A DNA stretch of 21,164 bases, taken from contig JBLHUT010000023.1 of assembly GCA_047629975.1 (NCBI GenBank), forward strand, positions 1 through 21,164. Direction: 5' to 3'. The DNA comes from JBLHUT01 sp047629975 (GTDB taxonomy: Bacteria > Pseudomonadota > Alphaproteobacteria > Rhodobacterales > Rhodobacteraceae). The notes beneath the pieces are model-generated. The model worked only from the letters and a program-made list of their open reading frames with translations. It was not told the origin of the DNA and made no database searches. Both the position numbers and the translations under genes were made by a program. Positions 14,907 to 21,164 of the stretch are shown in pieces (positions within the stretch are counted from its first letter, which is position 1; every line of letters starts with the position of its first letter).

Positions 14907-16883
14907 ATGATAGTAGAACTCGGACACTTTGCATTGATCCTCGCGGCGATCGCCGCTGTGGTTCAGACCTTCATCCCCCTGATTGGGGCCCATTACCGCT
15001 GGTCAAGCTGGATGGCGGTGGCGGGGCCGGCGGCAACGGCGCAGTTTGTGCTGGTGGCGGGAAGCTTTGCGGCGCTTACCTACGCGTTTGTTGTGTCGGA
15101 TTTCTCGTTACGGTTGGTGGTGTTGAACTCGCACACGCTCAAGCCGATGCTTTACAAAGTGTCCGGTGTCTGGGGCAACCACGAAGGGTCGATGCTTTTG
15201 TGGGTGATGATTCTGGCGCTGTTCGGGGCATGTGCATCATGGTTCGGGCGCGGGTTGTCCGAGACACTCAAGGCGCGTGTTCTGTCTGTTCAGGGGTCCG
15301 TTGGGGTCGCGTTTTATGCCTTCGTGCTATTAACCTCGAACCCTTTTGTGCGGCTCGAGATTCCGCCAATGGACGGGCAGGACCTCAATCCGCTGTTGCA
15401 AGATCCCGGTTTGGCGTTTCATCCGCCGTTTTTGTATCTTGGGTATGTCGGGCTTTCGATGACCTTTTCTTTTGCTGTTGCGGCACTGATCGAGGGACGT
15501 GTTGATGCGGCATGGGGCCGTTGGGTGCGGCCCTGGACGCTTGCGGCGTGGATCTTTCTGACCATCGGTATCGCGCTTGGGTCCTGGTGGGCCTATTACG
15601 AACTTGGTTGGGGGGGCTTCTGGTTCTGGGATCCGGTCGAGAATGCCTCTTTCATGCCATGGCTCTTGTCTGCCGCCCTGCTCCACTCAGCAATCGTTGT
15701 GGAAAAGCGGGAAGCGTTGAAAAGCTGGACCATTTTGCTGGCGATCCTCGCCTTCGGGTTTTCATTGATCGGTACGTTCATCGTGCGCTCGGGGGTGCTG
15801 ACGTCGGTGCATGCCTTTGCCAATGATCCCGAGCGCGGTTTGCTGATTTTGATCATTCTGGCGGTGTTTGTCGGCGGGGCGCTGACGTTGTTTGCCGCCC
15901 GCGCGAATACGATGCAGGCAAAGGGTGTTTTTTCCATGGTCAGCCGCGAAAGTGCGCTGGTTGCCAATAACATCCTGCTTGCGGTGAGCTGTTTTGTCGT
16001 CTTTTTCGGCACGCTTTGGCCGTTGGTGGCCGAGATGCTCTTTGACCAGCAAATCAGTGTCGGACCGCCGTTCTTTGACGCGGCGTTCACGCCGTTCATG
16101 GTGGCGCTTGCGGCATTGATGCCTTTAGGCGGGATGTTGCCGTGGAAGCGGGCGTCGCTTGGGCGCGCGATGCAGCCACTTTGGGGGATACTGGCATTGA
16201 GTATCGCAAGTGGCGCGTTGGTTTTTGTTATACGCGGCGGTGGCTCTATGCTTGCGCCGATCGGTTTTGTTCTGGCGATCTGGGTGATCGGCGGGGCGAT
16301 TGCCGAATTGGGCACACGGACCGGCCGCGGCACGGTTGCTGCACGGTTTGCGCGGCTGCGGCGACTGCCAGGGGCAGATTGGGGCAAGGCGATGTCTCAT
16401 TCCGGTCTCGGGGTTACTGTGCTTGGTGTGGCGGCCCTTACGGCATGGCAAATCGAGGATATTCGCGTGGCTCAGGTTGATGTGCCTTACGAGGTCGGCG
16501 GATACGAGATTACCTTGCGGGATGTGAACAAAATCGAGGGGCCCAATTACCTTTCGACGATGGCAACGATCGACATCAGCAAGGATGGCGAGGCTGTTGT
16601 AACCCTGCGTCCGGAAAAGCGGACTTATCCGGTGGCTCGAATGGCTACGACCGAAGCGGCGATCAAGAACGGCGTGTTCCGGGATCTTTATCTTGTGATC
16701 GGCGATCCTCAGGACAAAGGTGGCTGGGCGGTCAGGACTTATATCAAGCCGTTTGCCAACTGGATCTGGGCGGGATGTATCATCATGGCGCTTGGCGGGG
16801 TTCTGTCGTTGTTTGACAGGCGGTACCGCGTTGCGGCGGGGGCGCGCAAATCGCCCAATGTTACAGGAGTTCCAGCGGAATGA
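14907..16883 (+). CDS. ccmF: Cytochrome c haem lyase subunit CcmF
   Basis: 658-residue multi-pass membrane protein, the core of the System I haem ligase that attaches haem to apocytochrome c in the periplasm. Seen: GVWGNHEGSMLLW at 87-99, FHPPFLYLGYVG at 171-182, the tryptophan-rich WWD motif at about 226-253 (WWAYYELGWGGFWFWDP), and many hydrophobic helices, with a large soluble loop before the last helix. ATG 14907 (MIVELGHFALIL) fits the family start; an upstream GTG at 14889 adds six residues. The stop overlaps the ccmH start (ATGA). It accepts haem from CcmE, whose gene lies just before the lysis cassette. Confidence 0.97.
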   Translation: MIVELGHFALILAAIAAVVQTFIPLIGAHYRWSSWMAVAGPAATAQFVLVAGSFAALTYAFVVSDFSLRLVVLNSHTLKPMLYKVSGVWGNHEGSMLLWVMILALFGACASWFGRGLSETLKARVLSVQGSVGVAFYAFVLLTSNPFVRLEIPPMDGQDLNPLLQDPGLAFHPPFLYLGYVGLSMTFSFAVAALIEGRVDAAWGRWVRPWTLAAWIFLTIGIALGSWWAYYELGWGGFWFWDPVENASFMPWLLSAALLHSAIVVEKREALKSWTILLAILAFGFSLIGTFIVRSGVLTSVHAFANDPERGLLILIILAVFVGGALTLFAARANTMQAKGVFSMVSRESALVANNILLAVSCFVVFFGTLWPLVAEMLFDQQISVGPPFFDAAFTPFMVALAALMPLGGMLPWKRASLGRAMQPLWGILALSIASGALVFVIRGGGSMLAPIGFVLAIWVIGGAIAELGTRTGRGTVAARFARLRRLPGADWGKAMSHSGLGVTVLGVAALTAWQIEDIRVAQVDVPYEVGGYEITLRDVNKIEGPNYLSTMATIDISKDGEAVVTLRPEKRTYPVARMATTEAAIKNGVFRDLYLVIGDPQDKGGWAVRTYIKPFANWIWAGCIIMALGGVLSLFDRRYRVAAGARKSPNVTGVPAE

Positions 16884-17326
16884 AGTGGCTTGTTGTGCTG
16901 TTGTGGCTTCTGACGGGACCTGCATTTGCTTTGGAACCGTCGGAAATGCTGGCCGACCCTGTGCTTGAAGCGCGTGCGCGGGCGCTGGATTATGAAATCC
17001 GCTGCGTGAAGTGCCAATCCGAGTCGATTGCGTCTTCGAACGCCGATTGGGCACGCGATGCCCGGCGGGCCGTGAGGGAACAGATTGCCGCAGGACAGAC
17101 CGACGCGCAGGTAAAGGTGTTTTTCGTTGCGCGCTACGGCGAAGTGGTTCTGATGGATCCTTCGGCAAAAGGCATCAACCTGATCTTGTGGGTGTCCGGA
17201 CCGGTGATGTTGCTGGTGGCCATGGGGGTCGGCTTTGTCTATGTGCGCCGCCGCGATCCAAAGCGTGCCGAGCCGGACCTTGATGAGGCAGAGGCGGCGC
17301 GTTTGAAGGAAATAATGAACAGCTGA
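16880..17326 (+). CDS. ccmH: Cytochrome c maturation thioredoxin-like subunit CcmH
   Basis: 148-residue short-form CcmH (CycL/Ccl2 type). It has a signal peptide at about 1-18, then the periplasmic helical bundle with IRCVKCQSESI (Cys42, Cys45), which reduces or resolves the disulfide of apocytochrome c for haem attachment. One membrane segment follows at about 100-122 and a short charged tail. It overlaps ccmF by 4 nt (ATGA), with AGGAG 10 nt upstream inside ccmF. The fused C-terminal TPR domain of some CcmH proteins is absent; that role is filled by CcmI, which is not encoded here. Confidence 0.96.
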   Translation: MKWLVVLLWLLTGPAFALEPSEMLADPVLEARARALDYEIRCVKCQSESIASSNADWARDARRAVREQIAAGQTDAQVKVFFVARYGEVVLMDPSAKGINLILWVSGPVMLLVAMGVGFVYVRRRDPKRAEPDLDEAEAARLKEIMNS

Positions 17327-17400
17327 CGTATGGTTTCGCTTTTGCGGACTGGGGTGGCTGCGTAGTCTCTGGGGAGCGATCAACAGGGGATATTCCATCA

Positions 17401-18177
17401 ATGCAGTACGAAACCATCCGATACGCCGTGCGCGACGATGTAGCGATTTTGACCTTGAACCGCGCGGATGTGATGAACGCGTTGAACACCCAGATGCGGG
17501 CCGAGATCACTCATGCCGTTCAGCGTGCAGGAACAGAAGCCCGCGTGCTGGTCTTGACCGGCAAGGGGCGTGCGTTTTGCTCGGGTCAGGACCTTGGAGA
17601 CCGTGCAAATGCCGGAAACCTTGATCTGGAGCGCACCTTGCGGGACGAATATGTGCCCATGTTACAGGCCATTTTCAATGCGCCGATCCCGACCATTGCG
17701 GCTGTGAACGGTGCAGCGGCAGGGGCTGGTGCGAACCTTGCACTGGCGGCTGATGTTGTGATTGCAACGCATAGTGCCGTATTTTTACAGGCCTTCACGC
17801 GCATAGGTCTGATCCCTGACGCCGGTGGAACCTATTGGCTGCCGCGGCAGATGGGCTCTGCAAAAGCGATGGGCGCGGCCTTGTTCGCGGAAACGATCAC
17901 GGCCAAGCAGGCAGACGATTGGGGCATGATCTGGGAACATGTGCCGGACGCCGATTTTGCCGAACATTGGTGGCAGCGGGCGCTTCATCTGGCCAAGGGG
18001 CCGACGCTTGCCTATCGTCACGCCAAGACCGCCATTCGCGAGACATACGATCATACCTTGGACGAGCAATTGGCTGTCGAGGCGCGCTTGCAGGGCGAGC
18101 TTGGCAAGTCACGGGACTTCAAGGAAGGGGTGCTGGCCTTTCTGGAAAAGCGTCCTGCGCAATACGAGGGTCGCTGA
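17401..18177 (+). CDS. Enoyl-CoA hydratase/isomerase, PaaG-like
   Basis: 258-residue crotonase-fold protein. Seen: FCSGQDLGDR at 59-68 and AAVNGAAAGAGANLALAADVV at about 100-120, forming the CoA/oxyanion site, and IGLIPDAGGTYWLPR with Asp140. Asp at this place and the usual hydratase Glu pair being absent match PaaG, the isomerase of ring-epoxide phenylacetyl-CoA, rather than a standard hydratase. The C-terminus (FKEGVLAFLEKR) is also PaaG-like. There are no other paa genes beside it, so a generic role in acyl-CoA metabolism is also possible. AGGGGA lies 11 nt before the ATG. It ends at a strong shared terminator and converges on gltA. Confidence 0.85.
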   Translation: MQYETIRYAVRDDVAILTLNRADVMNALNTQMRAEITHAVQRAGTEARVLVLTGKGRAFCSGQDLGDRANAGNLDLERTLRDEYVPMLQAIFNAPIPTIAAVNGAAAGAGANLALAADVVIATHSAVFLQAFTRIGLIPDAGGTYWLPRQMGSAKAMGAALFAETITAKQADDWGMIWEHVPDADFAEHWWQRALHLAKGPTLAYRHAKTAIRETYDHTLDEQLAVEARLQGELGKSRDFKEGVLAFLEKRPAQYEGR

Positions 18178-18223
18178 GAACTGCGCCATGGGCTTGGGTC
18201 CGGACGGACCCCGGTCAAAAGGT

Positions 18224-18261
18224 AAAACGCCCCCGCCGAGCAGTCTTGGCGGGGGCGTTTT
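18224..18261. terminator. Bidirectional terminator between ech and gltA
   Basis: Perfect 14-bp inverted repeat, AAAACGCCCCCGCC / GGCGGGGGCGTTTT, with a 10-nt loop. It has A-tracts and T-tracts on both flanks, so it can stop both convergent genes. A smaller hairpin GGGTCC/GGACCC precedes it at 18196-18211. Confidence 0.92.
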
Positions 18262-18285
18262 GTTGAAGCAAAGAGCCATCAGGCT

Positions 18286-19590
18286 CTAGCGGTCCTCGAC
18301 GTTGACATAGTCACGTACAGGCGAGCCGGTATAAAGCTGTCTTGGGCGACCGATCTTTTGTGTCGGATCCACCAGCATCTCTTTCCACTGTGAAATCCAC
18401 CCGACGGTCCGCGCCACGGCAAAGATCGGCGTGAACATCGAGGTCGGAAAACCCATCGCTTCAAGAATGATGCCGGAATAGAAATCGACATTCGGGAAAA
18501 GCTTTTTATCGTGGAAATAGGGATCGGCGAGGGCGGCTTTCTCAAGCTCTTTTGCGACCTGAAGGATCGGGTTGTTCTCGACGCCCAACAGATCAAGCAC
18601 CTCGTCAGCGCTCTCTTTCATGACCTTCGCACGCGGGTCAAAATTCTTGTAGACCCGATGCCCGAATCCCATCAACCGGAAAGGATCATTCTTGTCCTTG
18701 GCGCGGGCAATATACTCGGGAATGCGGTCAACAGTCCCGATTTCCTTGAGCATTTCAAGGCATGCCTGATTGGCACCGCCATGGGCAGGGCCCCAAAGAC
18801 AGGCGATTCCAGCCGCAATACAGGCAAACGGGTTTGCGCCCGAAGACGATGCAAGGCGCACGGTCGAGGTCGAAGCGTTCTGCTCGTGATCTGCATGAAG
18901 CGTGAAAATCCGGTCCATGGCACGCGCCAGAATCGGGTTGACCACATATTCCTCCGAAGGGACCGCGAAACACATGCGCAAGAAGTTGGACGCATAATCA
19001 AGGTCGTTGCGCGGATACACAAAAGGCTGGCCCACGTGATACTTGAACGCCCATGCTGCAATCGTCGGCATTTTGGCGATCAGCCGGATCGAGGCGACTT
19101 CGCGCTGCCACGGGTCACTCACATCGGTGCTGTCGTGATAAAAGGCCGACATGGCGCCAACCACGCCAACCATGATTGCCATCGGATGCGCATCCCGCCG
19201 AAAACCGCGAAAGAAATTCTGCATCTGCTCGTGGAGCATCGTGTGGTGGGTGACGCGGAATTCGAAATCTTCAAGTACGTCGGCTGTTGGCAATTCGCCG
19301 TAAAGCAGCAAATAGCACACTTCGAGGTAGTGGGACTTTTCGGCCAGCTGGTCGATCGGGTAGCCACGATGCCACAGCTCGCCCTTGTCACCGTCGATAA
19401 AGGTGATCGTCGACTCGCAGGATGCAGTCGAGGTGAACCCGGGGTCATAAGTGAAAGTATCGGTTTGGGCGTATAGCTTGCGGATGTCGATCACGTCCGG
19501 GCCAACTGTTCCCGACATCATCGGAAGCTCAATTTCGGTGTCGTTCACAGTAAGTTTGGCGAATTTCGCCGGTCGGCTGTTATCTGGCAT
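18286..19590 (-). CDS. gltA: Citrate synthase, type II
   Basis: 434-residue citrate synthase, which condenses acetyl-CoA and oxaloacetate at TCA entry. Seen: LHADHEQNASTSTVR at 231-245, LWGPAHGGANQ with catalytic His270, GFGHRVYKNFDPRA with His311, and NVDFYSGI with catalytic Asp369. The length and N-terminal extra domain fit the NADH-regulated hexameric type of Gram-negative bacteria, although regulation cannot be read from the sequence. AGGGA lies 7 nt before the ATG. The upstream gene on the same strand is gltX (83-nt gap), so read-through is possible. It converges on the PaaG-like gene at a shared terminator. Confidence 0.98.
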   Translation of the reverse strand: MPDNSRPAKFAKLTVNDTEIELPMMSGTVGPDVIDIRKLYAQTDTFTYDPGFTSTASCESTITFIDGDKGELWHRGYPIDQLAEKSHYLEVCYLLLYGELPTADVLEDFEFRVTHHTMLHEQMQNFFRGFRRDAHPMAIMVGVVGAMSAFYHDSTDVSDPWQREVASIRLIAKMPTIAAWAFKYHVGQPFVYPRNDLDYASNFLRMCFAVPSEEYVVNPILARAMDRIFTLHADHEQNASTSTVRLASSSGANPFACIAAGIACLWGPAHGGANQACLEMLKEIGTVDRIPEYIARAKDKNDPFRLMGFGHRVYKNFDPRAKVMKESADEVLDLLGVENNPILQVAKELEKAALADPYFHDKKLFPNVDFYSGIILEAMGFPTSMFTPIFAVARTVGWISQWKEMLVDPTQKIGRPRQLYTGSPVRDYVNVEDR

Positions 19591-19673
19591 TATCAGTCCC
19601 TTTCAGTCGGCCGAAGGCCTGTTTTCTGGCCTCGAGTTTATCTAGGTGGCGTCCGTAGCAGGGGTTTCGCCCT

Positions 19674-21092
19674 TTATCCGGTCGCAGCATCAGTCAGGCG
19701 GCCAATCGTTTCCTCCCGGCCAAGCACGAGCATCATGTCATAGACGCTCGGTGTCACAGTGCGCCCTGCAAGGGCTGCACGCAGGGGTTGAGCGATCTTG
19801 CCGAATTTAACCCCGTGGCTTTGGGTGAAGTCGGCGAAAGTCTGCTCCAAACCTTCCTTGGTCCAGCTAGCACTTTGCAGGTGCGGCGTCAATTCACCCA
19901 ACAAGGCCCGCGTTGCAACGTCTAGGGCCGCCCCTGCCTTGTCGTCGGGGGAAACAGGGCGCGAGACCATGATAAACTGGGCTTTTTCAAGCAATTCGGG
20001 AAATGTCTTGGCGCGATCTTTCAGGCAGTACATTGCTTGCAAAAGCCCGTTTTGCTGCGCTGCGGAAAACTCGGTGCTGCCGCTGACCCGCGCAAAGTCT
20101 ACAAGTTGCGCAACCAGTGCGGCGTCAGGTTCATGTGCGATGTGCTGTCCGCACAAATGCTCCAGCTTTTTGAAATCGAAGCGGGCAGGGGACTTGTTGA
20201 TCCCGTCCAGATCGAACCATTCGCGGGCCTGCGCGTCGGTAAAGAACTCGTCGTCGCCGTGGCTCCAACCCAGTCGCGCAAGGTAGTTGCGCATGCCTGA
20301 CGCCGGATATCCCATGATCTGATAATCCGACACACCCGTTGCGCCGTGACGCTTTGAAAGCTTTTTGCCATCAGAACCAAGGATCAGCGGGATATGCGCG
20401 TAAACCGGCAAAGCCCAACCCATAGCGTGATAGATCATCATCTGGCGCGGCGTGTTCGACAAGTGATCATCGCCCCGGATAACATGCGTCACACCCATTT
20501 CGTGATCGTCGACCACGACGGCCAGCATATAGGTTGGCGACCCGTCAGACCGTAGCAGCACCATGTCATCAAGGTTTTCGTTCCTGAATGTTACGTCGCC
20601 TTGAACCTTGTCGTTGACCTGTGTCGTGCCAGTGGTCTGTGCCTTGATGCGTACCACGAACGGCAGATCCGGTTGCGCGTCTGCGGCTGTGTCCCGCCAG
20701 GGCGAGCGAAACAGCGTGGAAGTGCCGGCGGCACGTGCTGTCTCCCGGAATGTTTCGATCTCGTCCTGAGTGGAGAAACATTTGTACGCGGCACCCTTTG
20801 CCAACAGGGCATGCGCGACCTCTTGATGGCGCGCTGCCCGTTCGTATTGGCTGATGACCTCGCCGTCATGATCAAGCCCAAGCCACGCCATCCCGTGCAA
20901 GATCGCTTCGGTGGCTTGCGGGGTAGAGCGCTCGCGGTCGGTATCTTCGATCCGCAACAGGAATGTGCCGCCGCGCGCACGCGCGAAAATCCAGTTGAAA
21001 AGAGCGGTGCGTGCCGTTCCGATATGCATAAAACCGGTCGGAGAGGGCGCGATGCGCGTAACGACAGGGGTCGTGGATGTGGTGTCGGTCAT
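19674..21092 (-). CDS. gltX: Glutamyl-tRNA synthetase
   Basis: 472-residue class I synthetase that charges tRNA-Glu. Seen: APSPTGFMHIGTAR with the HIGH-type signature at 23-26, RIEDTDRERS at 47-56, and the KMSKS-type loop KLSKR at 244-248, then a C-terminal helical anticodon-binding part. The Cys cluster of zinc-binding GltX is missing: only one Cys (105) occurs where E. coli has a cluster. Many alphaproteobacteria have two gltX copies and some mischarge tRNA-Gln; which class this is cannot be decided here. ATG 21092 (MTDTTSTTP) fits the family start and has AAAGG 13 nt upstream; ATG 21119 adds nine residues but has no ribosome site. Confidence 0.96.
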   Translation of the reverse strand: MTDTTSTTPVVTRIAPSPTGFMHIGTARTALFNWIFARARGGTFLLRIEDTDRERSTPQATEAILHGMAWLGLDHDGEVISQYERAARHQEVAHALLAKGAAYKCFSTQDEIETFRETARAAGTSTLFRSPWRDTAADAQPDLPFVVRIKAQTTGTTQVNDKVQGDVTFRNENLDDMVLLRSDGSPTYMLAVVVDDHEMGVTHVIRGDDHLSNTPRQMMIYHAMGWALPVYAHIPLILGSDGKKLSKRHGATGVSDYQIMGYPASGMRNYLARLGWSHGDDEFFTDAQAREWFDLDGINKSPARFDFKKLEHLCGQHIAHEPDAALVAQLVDFARVSGSTEFSAAQQNGLLQAMYCLKDRAKTFPELLEKAQFIMVSRPVSPDDKAGAALDVATRALLGELTPHLQSASWTKEGLEQTFADFTQSHGVKFGKIAQPLRAALAGRTVTPSVYDMMLVLGREETIGRLTDAATG

Positions 21093-21164
21093 GGGAGAAG
21101 TTAACCTTTCATCAACCATGTGAGAGCTAGGATCGGAACCGTGTATGCAATTGAAACCCCAAGG

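Noticed and set aside
16125..17168. 347-codon open frame on the - strand opposite ccmF/ccmH
   Set aside because: It crosses two certain genes on the other strand, is rich in Arg/Pro/Gln, and shows no start signal.
18511..19476. 321-codon open frame on the + strand opposite gltA
   Set aside because: Antisense shadow of citrate synthase, which has all its catalytic residues.
21145..21164. Possible start of a + strand gene (ATG 21145) divergent from gltX
   Set aside because: Only six codons are visible before the window ends and the upstream AGGA is 12 nt away. In related genomes a competence gene (comEC) may sit here, but nothing in this sequence shows it.

Overview
The window reads as chromosomal core DNA of a marine-type alphaproteobacterium, most likely Rhodobacterales (Roseobacter group). 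Support comes from several sources: the zauP-zapA pair next to transketolase, the BolA/CGFS-glutaredoxin pair, the small PurL form, the fused indolepyruvate oxidoreductase, System I cytochrome c maturation genes, and an endolysin/holin pair of the type that releases gene transfer agents (GTA) in Rhodobacter capsulatus. Coding density is high, no large gene looks broken, and I see no tRNA, rRNA, insertion sequence or CRISPR array.

Layout. 1-1693 (-): transketolase, cut by the left edge, probably starting at TTG. 2004-2803 (+): ZauP-like coiled-coil protein and ZapA, cell-division partners. 2910-3539 (+): BolA/IbaG-like protein and monothiol glutaredoxin, followed by a clear terminator. 3673-5832 (-): purL. 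6026-6102 (-): a candidate ~76-nt small RNA with its own promoter, two hairpins and an unpaired anti-Shine-Dalgarno stretch. 6186-7097 (-): LysR-type regulator, divergent from 7255-10650 (+), a 1131-residue fused indolepyruvate ferredoxin oxidoreductase. 10723-11732 (+): a doubtful small ORF coupled to murI. 11803-13292 (+): argC and ccmE. 13388-14761 (+): a three-gene lysis cassette (GH108 endolysin, 3TM GTA-type holin, XhlA-like small membrane protein). 14907-17326 (+): ccmF and ccmH. 17401-18177 (+): PaaG-like enoyl-CoA hydratase/isomerase. A perfect 14-bp-arm terminator is shared with convergent gltA (18286-19590, -). gltX (19674-21092, -) lies upstream of gltA on the same strand.

How it fits together. 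Most genes are housekeeping: pentose phosphate/Calvin carbon flow, purine synthesis, arginine synthesis, peptidoglycan precursor, TCA entry, tRNA charging, cytochrome c assembly and division-ring organisation. The non-routine parts are the lysis cassette lying inside the cytochrome c maturation cluster between ccmE and ccmF, and the small RNA between purL and the LysR gene. The cassette probably serves GTA release from a structural cluster elsewhere in the genome, rather than being a prophage remnant, because no other phage genes are present. All functional statements rest on reading motifs by eye; no database search was possible.
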